A DNA stretch of 14,854 nucleotides, taken from assembly GCA_947446155.1 (NCBI GenBank), contig CANFFZ010000049.1, forward strand, positions 1-14,854, given 5' to 3'. The DNA comes from Chloroflexota bacterium (GTDB lineage Bacteria > Chloroflexota > Dehalococcoidia > UBA2979). The stretch's first letter is position 1. Every line of letters begins with the position of its first letter. This document shows positions 1 to 7,274 of this stretch, piece by piece. The position numbers were made by a program, and so were the translations under genes. The notes below the pieces were generated by a model. That model was not told the origin of the DNA. It made no database searches and saw only the letters and a program-made list of their open reading frames with translations.

Positions 1-800
1 CGTACACGGACATCCTGTACGACAAGGCCGACGGGATCGCGAGGATCACCATCAACCGGCCGGAGGTCCACAACTCCTTCCGCCCCGGCACCATCAACGA
101 ACTCGCCGAGGCCTTCCGTGACGCCGCCGAGGACAACTCGATCGGTGTCGTGCTGTTCACCGGCGCCGGTGGACGCTCCTTCTGCGCCGGCGGCGACCAG
201 CGCATCCGTGGCCACTCTGGCTACGTCGGCGAGAACGGCCAGCCGAGCCTGAACGTCCTGCCACTACAGCGCTTCATCCGTGAGATGCCCAAGCCCGTGA
301 TCGCACTCGTCGCCGGGTACGCCATCGGCGGCGGCCACGTCCTCCACGTGATCTGCGACCTGACGATCGCCGCCGACAACGCCCGCTTCGGTCAGACCGG
401 TCCGCGTGTCGGCTCCTTCGATGCCGGCTACGGCGTCTCGATGCTCACGCGTCTCGTCGGCACGAAGCGCGCACGGGAGATCTGGTACCTCTGCCGTCAG
501 TACGACGCGCAGGAGGCGTTCCAGATGGGCCTCGTGAACAAGGTCGTCCCCCTCGACCAGTTGGAGGACGAGGGTGTCGAATGGGCACGCGAGATCCTCG
601 CGAAGTCGTCCACGGCGATCCGCTTCGTGAAGAACGCCTTCCTCGCGGACACGGACGGCGCCACGGGCCTCCAGGTGCTCGCGGGCGACTTGACGATGCT
701 GTACTACACGTCGGACGAGGCCAAAGAGGGCCGCAACGCTTTCGTGGAGAAGCGCACGCCCGACTTCACGAAGTTCACCCGCCTGCCGTTCCACGGTTAG
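1..800 (+). CDS. menB: 1,4-dihydroxy-2-naphthoyl-CoA synthase MenB (5' truncated)
   Basis: Crotonase-fold enzyme that closes the second ring of the naphthoquinone by converting o-succinylbenzoyl-CoA to 1,4-dihydroxy-2-naphthoyl-CoA in cytosolic menaquinone synthesis. The frame is open from base 3, and the visible reading begins [20 protein letters not shown], the usual MenB N-terminus, so only a few residues are missing. Family hallmarks are the oxyanion-hole segment SFCAGGDQ, the segment [16 protein letters not shown], then [15 protein letters not shown] and the C-terminal [14 protein letters not shown]. The Asp of GSFD and the C-terminal Tyr are the catalytic residues known in MenB. The Gly in QTGP marks a type I (bicarbonate-dependent) enzyme; type II enzymes such as the mycobacterial one carry Asp there. 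The stop lies 15 nt before menA, which suggests one transcript. About 265 residues are visible, which fits the family. The GTG at base 150 is internal and is not the start. Confidence 0.95.
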   Translation, partial: YTDILYDKADGIARITINRPEVHNSFRPGTINELAEAFRDAAEDNSIGVVLFTGAGGRSFCAGGDQRIRGHSGYVGENGQPSLNVLPLQRFIREMPKPVIALVAGYAIGGGHVLHVICDLTIAADNARFGQTGPRVGSFDAGYGVSMLTRLVGTKRAREIWYLCRQYDAQEAFQMGLVNKVVPLDQLEDEGVEWAREILAKSSTAIRFVKNAFLADTDGATGLQVLAGDLTMLYYTSDEAKEGRNAFVEKRTPDFTKFTRLPFHG

Positions 801-815
801 CGCGCGAAGGGTCCC

Positions 816-1745
816 ATGCCTCCACCGGATAGCACAGTGCCTCCAGCCGCCCGCTCGCTTCCGCGTCCCGGCTCGTTCCGTGCCTGGCTCCTCGCTATCC
901 GCCCGCCGACCCTGACGGCCGCGATCGTGCCGGTGCTGGTTGGCACGGGCGTGGTGATCCACGACGGCGTGCGTGCGCCGCTCGCCGCCTCGGCGGCGAT
1001 GGTCGGCGCGCTCGCGCTGCAGGTTGGCGCGAACTTCGCGAACGACCTTTCCGACTTCCGCCGCGGCGCCGACAACGACTCTCGCCTCGGTCCGCCGAGG
1101 GCGACGCAGCAGGGCCTCCTGACGCAGCGACAGGTGCAGCAGGGCATCCTCGTCGCGTTTGCCATCGCGACGCTCGCGGGAATCTACCTCGTCACACAGG
1201 GTGGATGGCCGGTCATCGCGATCGGGCTCGCCTCGATGGTCGCGGCGGTGACATACACCGGCGGCCCGTGGCCCTTCGGCTATCGCGGGCTGGGCGAGCT
1301 GTTCGTGTTCATCTTCTTCGGCGTGGTTGCCGTCGCCGGTACGTACTACGTGCAGGCGGGTGGCGTGACCGCCGATGTCCTCGCGGCGGCGCTGCCGGTC
1401 TCGCTGACCGTGACGGCGATTCTCGTCGTGAACAACGTGCGCGACATCGACACGGACCGGCTCGCGGGGAAGTACACGCTGGCCGTGTACCTCGGGCGGC
1501 GGCTCGCGCGCTTTGAGTTCGTGCTGGTCGTGGTACTGGCGTACCTGTCGGCAGGCTCGCTCTGGCTGCTGGGCTCGTTCTCCGGGTGGGTGCTGCTGTC
1601 GTGGGCCTCGGTGCCGGCGGCGGTGCTGCCGGTGGCGGCTGTGGTCGCACGGACGGACGGTCCGAGTCTGAACAAGGCGCTGCGCTCCACCGCGCGACTC
1701 CATCTGCTGTTCGGAATCCTGCTGGCGATCGGCGTCTCGTTCTAA
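816..1745 (+). CDS. menA: 1,4-dihydroxy-2-naphthoate polyprenyltransferase MenA
   Basis: Integral-membrane UbiA-family prenyltransferase that attaches the polyprenyl tail to 1,4-dihydroxy-2-naphthoate with decarboxylation, giving demethylmenaquinone. The protein has 309 residues, normal for MenA. The first Asp-rich motif is NFANDLSDFRRGAD (Asp77, Asp80, Asp86). It is followed by GPPRATQQGLLT, typical of MenA rather than UbiA. The second Asp-rich motif is NNVRDIDTDRLAGKYTLAV (Asp210, Asp212, Asp214). Both motifs bind Mg-diphosphate in this family. Hydrophobic stretches near residues 33-50, 58-72, 111-145, 161-178, 187-206, 235-254, 256-278 and 294-309 fit the eight or nine helices of the fold. 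The ATG at 816 is preceded by a weak GAAGG. The gene sits directly between menB and menC. Confidence 0.96.
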   Translation: MPPPDSTVPPAARSLPRPGSFRAWLLAIRPPTLTAAIVPVLVGTGVVIHDGVRAPLAASAAMVGALALQVGANFANDLSDFRRGADNDSRLGPPRATQQGLLTQRQVQQGILVAFAIATLAGIYLVTQGGWPVIAIGLASMVAAVTYTGGPWPFGYRGLGELFVFIFFGVVAVAGTYYVQAGGVTADVLAAALPVSLTVTAILVVNNVRDIDTDRLAGKYTLAVYLGRRLARFEFVLVVVLAYLSAGSLWLLGSFSGWVLLSWASVPAAVLPVAAVVARTDGPSLNKALRSTARLHLLFGILLAIGVSF

Positions 1746-1755
1746 CGTCTCTCCC

Positions 1756-2874
1756 ATGACCACACCGTCGTCGCATCCCGTCGCTCTCCGCTGGCGGCCT
1801 TTCCGCCTCCCACTCCGCGCGCGCTTCGAGGCCGCCCACGGCCAGACCGCCTTCCGTGACGGCGTGCTGATTGAGGCGCGTGACGCCCTCGGGCACACCG
1901 GGATCGGCGAGGCTTCCCCGTACCCCAGCCTCGGCGGCGGCACCGTGGACGATGTCCTCGGCCTGCTGGCGCGTCACGGCCTCGCGATCTTCGAGGACGG
2001 GGTCCTCCTGGGTGGGTCGGGTGTCGAGGCGCTGCGTTGCGCGGCCGACGCGGTGTTGCTCGACCTCGAAGGCCGCGCGACTGGCCAGTCGGTAGCGGCG
2101 CTGCTGTCACAGGTGCCGGTTGCCTCGGTCGCTGCGAACGCGGTGATCGGGGCCGGGACACCTGACGAGGTCGTCGCCTACGCCCTCGATGCCGTCCGCG
2201 CGGGCTACAGCGTCCTCAAACTGAAGGTCGGCGTCGCGCCGCTCGAGGACGAGGTGGCGCGCATCGAGGCAGTGCGAGCCGCCTGCCCGGACGCCGCGAT
2301 CCGCCTGGACGCGAACGGCGCGTGGGACGAGGCCTCGGCACGCGCTGCCATCGAGGCGTTCGCACCGTCGCGCATCGAATGGCTGGAGCAGCCGGTGCTG
2401 CCGCACGACATCGAGGCGCTCGCGCGGCTGCACGCGACCTCGTCAATCCGTCTCGCTGCGGACGAATCGCTCTCCGATCCGGCGTTCCGGGAGCGCGTAT
2501 TGACCGAGGGGGTCGCGAGCGTCGTCGTGCTGAAGCCGATGATGCTCGGCGGCGTCCGAGTCGCCTTCGATTTCGGTCGGCGTGCGATCGACCGAGGTAT
2601 GACCGTTGTCGTCACCACGACCTTCGACTCTTCGATTGGGACCGTCGTCGCGCTCCACCTCGCAGCGGCGCTCGGCGACATCGCCCCCGGCACCGAGGTC
2701 GCGCACGGCCTGTCGACGGGCGAGCACTTGGCGGCCGACCTCGTCGCCCATCCGCTGCTGCCGCTGAGTGGCCGGCTCTTTGTCCCGCTGGCTGCCGGCC
2801 TCGGCGTCGAGGTGAACGAAGCCGCCCTCGATCGCCTCGCGACCGCGCCGTGGTCGGACTGGGTGCGCGCCTGA
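1756..2874 (+). CDS. menC: o-succinylbenzoate synthase MenC
   Basis: Enolase-superfamily dehydratase that converts SHCHC to o-succinylbenzoate, the step before CoA activation by MenE. The protein has 372 residues with an N-terminal capping domain (about 1-125) and a barrel. The acid-base lysines are in LKLKVG (Lys155 and Lys157). The Mg ligands are Asp185 (RLDANG), Glu211 (WLEQP) and Asp236 (AADES), and the second catalytic lysine is Lys260 (VVLKP). All family residues are present. The same fold includes N-succinylamino-acid racemases, which are often promiscuous with this enzyme, but the position between menA and menE makes the menaquinone role the natural reading. The ATG at 1756 lies 10 nt after menA, with no Shine-Dalgarno sequence. 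Confidence 0.93.
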   Translation: MTTPSSHPVALRWRPFRLPLRARFEAAHGQTAFRDGVLIEARDALGHTGIGEASPYPSLGGGTVDDVLGLLARHGLAIFEDGVLLGGSGVEALRCAADAVLLDLEGRATGQSVAALLSQVPVASVAANAVIGAGTPDEVVAYALDAVRAGYSVLKLKVGVAPLEDEVARIEAVRAACPDAAIRLDANGAWDEASARAAIEAFAPSRIEWLEQPVLPHDIEALARLHATSSIRLAADESLSDPAFRERVLTEGVASVVVLKPMMLGGVRVAFDFGRRAIDRGMTVVVTTTFDSSIGTVVALHLAAALGDIAPGTEVAHGLSTGEHLAADLVAHPLLPLSGRLFVPLAAGLGVEVNEAALDRLATAPWSDWVRA

Positions 2875-4376
2875 TGCCGGGGGTACCACTCGAGGTCGCG
2901 CAGCAGGACTGGGTGGCGCTTCGCGCCCGTACGCACCCCACGCATGTGGCCCTCGAGTGCTCCGGGGAGGCATGGGACTACGCGACGTTGGAGGCGCGGG
3001 TCGCCTCGGCCGCCGGCGCCCTGCGCGCGGAGGGCGTCGAGGCCAGCGAGCCGGTGGCGGTGCTCGCGAACAACGGGCTCCCGATCGCGCGATTCGCACA
3101 CGCCATCCCGCGCGCCGGCGCGCTGTTCATGCCCCTGAACGCGCGTCTCTCCGTGAGCGAGATCACCTACCAACTCCGTGACAGCCTAGCGCGCCTGCTG
3201 CTGCACGACGCCTCGCTCTCCCCCCTCGCACACGCCGCGGCCGCCGAGGCAGGCGTGCGCACCCTCGCCATCGAGGACGCACGCTGGGCCGCGGGAACGC
3301 CCATCGAGGCTCTGGCGGGCATCGAGGCGGATCGAGCGCATTCGGTGATCTACACCTCGGGCACCACGGGGAGGCCAAAGGGGGCGCTGCTCACGTTCGG
3401 CAACTTCCACTGGAGCGCTGTGGCGAGCGCCGCGAACCTCGGTGTCGAGGGTGACGACCGCTGGCTCGCGTGCATGCCGCTGTTCCACGTGGGCGGCCTC
3501 TCGATCCTCCTCCGCTCCGCGATCTACGGCACGACCGCTGTCATCCACGAGCGTTTCGAAGAGGCACGCGTCGATCACGCCCTGCGGGAGGAGCGCATCA
3601 CGCTGCTCTCCGTGGTCGCGACGATGCTCCAGCGTGTCTTCGCCGTCTCATCCGACGCCTTCCCGCCGACCCTTCGAGGCGTGCTCCTCGGCGGGGGCCC
3701 CGCCCCACGGCCACTGCTGGAGGAGGCTGCGCGCCGCTCGATGCCCGTGCTGCAGACCTATGGGCTCACGGAGACGTGCTCTCAGGTCGCGACGCTTGGC
3801 CAGGCCGACGCGCTCCGCAAACTCGGCTCCGCCGGGCTTCCACTGCTCACCTCGACGCTGCGGATCGAGGTGGACGGTCGCGACGCCGAGGCTGGCGAGG
3901 TGGGAGAGATCCTTGTGGCGGGGCCAACGGTCTGCGCGGGGTACCTGCACCGCCCAGACGCCACGGCGGCCGCGATCCGCGATGGCTGGCTGCACACCGG
4001 GGACCTCGGCTGGCGCGACGACGAGGGCTACCTGTACGTCGCCGACCGTCGCGACGACTTGATCGTGAGCGGCGGCGAGAACGTGTATCCCGCCGAGGTG
4101 GAGTCCGCCCTCCTCGAGCACCCCGCCATCGGGGAGGCTGCCGTCGTCGGGCTGCCGGACGACCGCTGGGGGGCACGCGTGATCGCGGTCGTCGTGCCGC
4201 GTGCGGGCATCGAGGCGCCTTCGACCGGTGCGATCGAGGCGCATCTGCGCGAGCGACTGGCTGGCTATAAGGTGCCGCGCGAGGTCATCGTGGAATCGGA
4301 GTCATTGCCTCGGACGGCCTCGGGCAAACTCCAGCGGCACCTCGTGCGCGACCGGCTGCGCGAGGCCCGACGCTAG
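2874..4376 (+). CDS. menE: o-succinylbenzoate-CoA ligase MenE
   Basis: AMP-forming acyl-CoA synthetase that activates o-succinylbenzoate to its CoA thioester, the MenB substrate. The protein has 500 residues. The ATP-binding P-loop IYTSGTTGRPKG spans residues 159-170. Next come the GGGPAP segment (273-278), the A5 motif TYGLTE (295-300), TGDLGWRDDEGYLYVADRRDD with the TGD at 376-378, the hinge into the C-terminal domain after DRRDDLIVSGGENVYP (391-406), and the adenylation lysine Lys485 in RTASGK. The start chosen is the ATG whose A is the last base of the menC TGA stop, so translation is probably coupled. The same frame stays open upstream to 2322, but that part only shadows menC. The gene ends in a TAG that shares bases with the stop of the convergent gene. 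Confidence 0.93.
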   Translation: MPGVPLEVAQQDWVALRARTHPTHVALECSGEAWDYATLEARVASAAGALRAEGVEASEPVAVLANNGLPIARFAHAIPRAGALFMPLNARLSVSEITYQLRDSLARLLLHDASLSPLAHAAAAEAGVRTLAIEDARWAAGTPIEALAGIEADRAHSVIYTSGTTGRPKGALLTFGNFHWSAVASAANLGVEGDDRWLACMPLFHVGGLSILLRSAIYGTTAVIHERFEEARVDHALREERITLLSVVATMLQRVFAVSSDAFPPTLRGVLLGGGPAPRPLLEEAARRSMPVLQTYGLTETCSQVATLGQADALRKLGSAGLPLLTSTLRIEVDGRDAEAGEVGEILVAGPTVCAGYLHRPDATAAAIRDGWLHTGDLGWRDDEGYLYVADRRDDLIVSGGENVYPAEVESALLEHPAIGEAAVVGLPDDRWGARVIAVVVPRAGIEAPSTGAIEAHLRERLAGYKVPREVIVESESLPRTASGKLQRHLVRDRLREARR

Positions 4377-4987
4377 GCTGCGGGCGCGCGTGTCCCGGTG
4401 ACGGCGTGCCAGCCCTGTGCGAGCAAGATGCGCGCGAATGCGGCACCCGGGCAGTGGTTCCGCACCGCGCGGCCCGCGAACATTCCGTAGTAGCGCGTAA
4501 AGATGTCGCGTCCGTCCTCGAGCGCCTCGAGGCCTTCGCGGTACGCCTCGATCTCGCCGGACTCGGGCGCGTACTCGTCGCCGCACAACGGCTCAGTCCA
4601 CAGCACGGCGTCGAGGACCGCGCGGACGGAGTCGACGCCGGTGCGCACCTCGGCCAATCGCAAGTCGGGGATGGCGTGCCGTTCGCCTGCCTCGGCCAGC
4701 GCCTGATGCATCGCCGTCTGCCAGGCGGTGACGCGCGGCTCGTCCGGCATCGAGGCCATCACGCGCGCCGTGTTCGCGACCACCGTCGCCTCGTCGAACA
4801 GGTCGGGGACCAGCCGCAGTAGTTCGTGGAGCCGCGCAGCGAACCCCGGCTCAAATTTCGAGACGAGCGCCTCGTCCTCGTCCACCCGCACGAGGCGCCG
4901 CGACTCCTCGATGCCCCGCGTGCGGAGCCAATCCAGCAGGGCGGGCTCGAAAACGGCAGAGGTGCTGTCGGTGGTCGACTCGGTCAT
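4373..4987 (-). CDS. uncharacterised 204-aa soluble protein
   Basis: I do not recognise this family. The protein has 204 residues, is acidic and largely helical in pattern, and has no signal peptide or membrane segment. Recognisable stretches are LRTRGIEESRRLVRVDEDEALVSKFEPGF cut in two parts (residues 21-49), then LLRLVPDLFDEATVVANTARVMASM (57-80), an LCGDEY segment (134-139), and IFTRYYGMFAGRAVRNHCPGAAFARILLAQGW (162-193). The only cysteines are Cys135 and Cys179. The start ATG at 4987 follows a run of Cs with no Shine-Dalgarno sequence; a GATACT hexamer lies 6 nt upstream, so a leaderless transcript is possible. The open frame continues to 5245, but that part has non-coding composition and enters the divergent gene. 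The stop overlaps the menE stop tail to tail. Its position beside menE need not mean a role in quinone synthesis. Confidence 0.75.
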   Translation of the reverse strand: MTESTTDSTSAVFEPALLDWLRTRGIEESRRLVRVDEDEALVSKFEPGFAARLHELLRLVPDLFDEATVVANTARVMASMPDEPRVTAWQTAMHQALAEAGERHAIPDLRLAEVRTGVDSVRAVLDAVLWTEPLCGDEYAPESGEIEAYREGLEALEDGRDIFTRYYGMFAGRAVRNHCPGAAFARILLAQGWHAVTGTRAPAA

Positions 4988-5029
4988 GGGGGGAGTATCG
5001 CCCCCGGCGGGCCGAGCGTCTCCGGGCGG

Positions 5030-5075
5030 ATACGTATTCGACGCATTGACGGTCGGAGCACCCCGCGCCGAGAAT
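5030..5075 (+). promoter_or_regulatory. putative promoter region in divergent spacer, with 8-bp palindrome
   Basis: The 149-nt spacer between the uncharacterised gene (-) and the PHP-MaoC gene (+) holds a perfect ATACGTAT palindrome at 5030-5037. It also holds a sigma70-like pair on the plus strand: TTGACG at 5046-5051 and GAGAAT at 5070-5075, separated by 18 nt. This would give a leader of roughly 55 nt for the PHP gene. On the minus strand, GATACT (4994-4999) could serve the other gene. All of this is by eye; the -10 matches four of six consensus bases. Confidence 0.3.
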
Positions 5076-5125
5076 CCCCCCGACCGCTCGACCTCGCGTC
5101 CTCCACCTCGAGGGCGCTGGCGGGC

Positions 5126-5132
5126 AGGGAGG
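5126..5132 (+). promoter_or_regulatory. ribosome binding site of the PHP-MaoC gene
   Basis: AGGGAGG ends 4 nt before the ATG at 5137. It supports this start for the fusion protein, as most neighbouring starts lack such a clear site. Confidence 0.6.
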
Positions 5133-5136
5133 CCCC

Positions 5137-6354
5137 ATGACCAACGCACCCACCCACACCCTCCTCGACCTCCACGTCCACTCCTCGGGCGGCTCCGACG
5201 ATGCCGGCGGCACCGTCGAGGGTTACCTGAAGTGGATCGAGGCACGTCGCCGCCTCGGTTTCCGCATCGACGGGTTCGTCCTCACCGAGCACCGCAACTT
5301 CGACACCACCCGCGACTTCTCTGCCCTTGCCGCGAAGTACCACTCGGTCGTGCTGCACGGCCTCGAGGTCGAGACGGACATCGGGCACGTCCTCGTCTAC
5401 GGCGTGACGCCTGCCTTCCTCAGTCACTTCAACCTGACCGACGTCTCGCTCTCGTACGCCGAGGTGTTCAAGGTCGCCTGGGAGACTGGCGGCATCGCCG
5501 TCGGCGCGCACGGCGGCCGGCCGCACATCGGCCTGGTCGACCACGTCGAGGAGCGCAACATCGACCTCGCCCCGATCAAGGTGATCGAGGCGCTGAACGG
5601 TGGCAGCAGTGACTTCGAGAACGCACGCGCGCACGACCTCGCGGTCGCGCGCGGCCTGCGCGAGGTCGGCGCGAGCGATTCGCACTTCGTCTCAGCCCTC
5701 GGGCGCTGCCTCACGCGCTTCGACGGTGCGATTACGACCGTCGAGGGCCTCGTGGCGGCGCTGCGTGACCCGGCGGCGCAGTTCCAGGCGATGCGCCTCG
5801 AAGAGACCGTCCCTGGGGCCGTCATCCCGCCGCGTCCGACGCTGGCGCAACTGGTTCCGGCCACCAGTCGCATGGGCGACCTCGGTGGCGACGCGCTTGA
5901 GTACGACCGCTCCGTCGTGGGCAAAGAAGTGCCGGCGGGACGCCTCGAAGTCACCGCCGAGGCGATTGCGACCTACTGCCAGGCGCTCGAAGAGACCAAC
6001 CCGCTCTACACGGACGCGGCGTTTGCGGCGCAGGGCCCGTACGGCGGCATTATCGCGCCACCGGGCATCCTCCAGACGGCGCGACTCTCCCCGCCGCCCG
6101 ACCCGAACATCAACTTCGTCGGTACCAACTTCATGGCGGGGTCGAGGCAGGAGTACCACCTGCCGATCCGCGCGGGAGACACCCTCGAGGGCTTCGCCTC
6201 GGTGGCCCAGGTGTACGAAAAGACCGGCCGCTCCGGCCGCATGGTGTTCGTCGTGCGTCGCAACCGGTACATCAACCAGCACGGTGAAACCGTGGCCACG
6301 CTGGAGTCGTCGATGGTGATGCGCGAGACGAAGGCCGTTGAGGGGGACGCATGA
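5137..6354 (+). CDS. PHP-domain metal hydrolase fused to a HadA-like MaoC hotdog domain
   Basis: Two-domain protein of 405 residues. Residues 8-220 form a PHP (polymerase and histidinol phosphatase) metallohydrolase domain. Its metal-binding signature is complete: DLHVHS (Asp11, His13, His15), LTEH (Glu51, His52), GLEVET (Glu77), His84, GAHGGRPH (His125, His130) and ASDSH (Asp181, His183). After a linker, residues 255-400 form a hotdog domain of the MaoC N-terminal dehydratase type, seen in YCQALEETNPLYTDAAFAA and GIIAPPGI. The usual hydratase-2 signature GDxNPxH is altered to EETNPLY, so the catalytic His is Tyr291 and the Asp is Glu. This is expected of a HadA-type non-catalytic subunit. 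The next gene, overlapping by ATGA, encodes a HadB-like partner. PHP domains usually hydrolyse phosphoesters, but the substrate here is unknown. A fusion of these two folds is unusual to me. The start is supported by AGGGAGG. Confidence 0.85.
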   Translation: MTNAPTHTLLDLHVHSSGGSDDAGGTVEGYLKWIEARRRLGFRIDGFVLTEHRNFDTTRDFSALAAKYHSVVLHGLEVETDIGHVLVYGVTPAFLSHFNLTDVSLSYAEVFKVAWETGGIAVGAHGGRPHIGLVDHVEERNIDLAPIKVIEALNGGSSDFENARAHDLAVARGLREVGASDSHFVSALGRCLTRFDGAITTVEGLVAALRDPAAQFQAMRLEETVPGAVIPPRPTLAQLVPATSRMGDLGGDALEYDRSVVGKEVPAGRLEVTAEAIATYCQALEETNPLYTDAAFAAQGPYGGIIAPPGILQTARLSPPPDPNINFVGTNFMAGSRQEYHLPIRAGDTLEGFASVAQVYEKTGRSGRMVFVVRRNRYINQHGETVATLESSMVMRETKAVEGDA

Positions 6355-6815
6355 CTGCCACCGACGCACTCGCGAGCCAGCGCTACTACGAAGATGTCGC
6401 CATTGGCGACGAGTACGAGGAGCACCAGCAGCCGACGCCGGAACACGTCGCTGCGTTCCTCAACACGGAGGGCCGAGGTCCCTCAAGCCTGGGCCGCTTC
6501 ACGGACGCCTCGGTCGCGCGCAGCGAGGGCCTGGCACGGCCGATTGTCCCGGGGTCCATGTCCACGGCGATCGTTACCCGTATCGTCACCGACTGGATGG
6601 GGCCGCTCGGTCGCATCGTCAGCCTCGAGGTCTCGTTCCGCCGCCCGGTCATGCACAACGACAGCCTGCGCTGCGTTGCGGTCGTGACCGACGCTGGCGG
6701 TGACGCGCCCGACGGTGAGCCCGGCCTGGTGACCCTCGATGTCACGCTCGAGAACGACCGCCAGGAGAAGCCAGTCCAGGGCACCGCCACCGTCGAGCTC
6801 CCCCGCCGGGGCTAG
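6351..6815 (+). CDS. MaoC-like hotdog protein, HadB-like partner of the PHP-MaoC fusion
   Basis: Single hotdog domain of 154 residues. It opens with YYEDVAIGDEY (12-22), the typical entry strand of MaoC hydratases, and contains a GLARPIVPGSMSTA helix region (60-73) and SLEVSFRRPVMHND (91-104), matching the strand that follows the catalytic helix in HadB. Such proteins normally hydrate 2-enoyl thioesters with an Asp and His in GDxNPxH. Here the region reads TEGRGPSSLGRFTD (39-52), with neither the Asp nor the His in place. It may therefore bind rather than hydrate an acyl thioester, or use other residues. It overlaps the fusion gene by 4 nt (ATGA) and has AGGGGG 4 nt before its start, so the two products are very probably made together and form a HadAB-like heterodimer. 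Confidence 0.82.
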   Translation: MTATDALASQRYYEDVAIGDEYEEHQQPTPEHVAAFLNTEGRGPSSLGRFTDASVARSEGLARPIVPGSMSTAIVTRIVTDWMGPLGRIVSLEVSFRRPVMHNDSLRCVAVVTDAGGDAPDGEPGLVTLDVTLENDRQEKPVQGTATVELPRRG

Positions 6816-6821
6816 ACCTCG

Positions 6822-7256
6822 ATGTTCCCGATCGACCTCCTCGACCCGCTGCCCGACGCGGTTGCGCGCCACGCCCTACTGCCGCTGCGGATCGTGCTGG
6901 GCGTGATCATGCTCGACTCCGGCCTCGGCAAGTGGCGTCGAGGCATCGCGGGCACCGGCCGCTGGTTCGAAGGCCTCGGACTTCCCGCCCCGCACGCGCT
7001 CGCCTGCTGGGTCGCGACCGTCGAGACGGTGTGCGGTGCGCTGCTGATCGTCGGGCTGCTGACGCCGTTCGCCGCGGCCGCCATCGCCGTCAACATGACC
7101 GTGGCCGCATGGATGCAGAAGACGCGCGTCCACGCACCGTTCCAGGGCGGTGACGTCCAGGGCTACGAACTCGACGTGATCCTCGCCGCCACCGCGCTCA
7201 CCCTCGCGATCGCCGGAGCCGGCCCGCTCTCCCTCGATGCGTGGCTGTCGAGGTAG
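6822..7256 (+). CDS. DoxX-family membrane protein
   Basis: Small integral-membrane protein of 144 residues with four predicted helices (about 17-34, 58-80, 82-99 and 117-136). The family signature is LRIVLGVIMLDSGLGKW at the first helix, an amphipathic WFEGLGLP segment, then VATVETVCGALLIVGLLTPFAA and GYELDVILAATALTLAI. DoxX proteins are associated with quinone or thiol redox functions in membranes, but most, including this one, have no assigned substrate. The gene starts 6 nt after the MaoC gene, so it is likely the last gene of that operon. It converges on the crotonase gene with an 18-nt gap that holds no hairpin. Confidence 0.85.
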   Translation: MFPIDLLDPLPDAVARHALLPLRIVLGVIMLDSGLGKWRRGIAGTGRWFEGLGLPAPHALACWVATVETVCGALLIVGLLTPFAAAAIAVNMTVAAWMQKTRVHAPFQGGDVQGYELDVILAATALTLAIAGAGPLSLDAWLSR

Positions 7257-7274
7257 GACGGCCTCGGTGTTTGC

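Noticed and set aside
264..1943. 559-codon open frame on the minus strand opposite menB/menA/menC
   Set aside because: It is Arg/His-rich with no domain features and lies wholly antisense to three clear genes. It is a by-product of G+C-rich codon use.
2322..2873. 184-codon N-terminal extension of the menE frame
   Set aside because: It lies inside menC in another frame, is Arg-rich and matches no ligase sequence. The AMP-ligase N-terminus begins at ATG 2874.
4988..5245. N-terminal extension of the uncharacterised minus-strand protein
   Set aside because: It is low-complexity Arg/Gly-rich reading that overlaps the start of the PHP gene. The coherent protein begins at ATG 4987.
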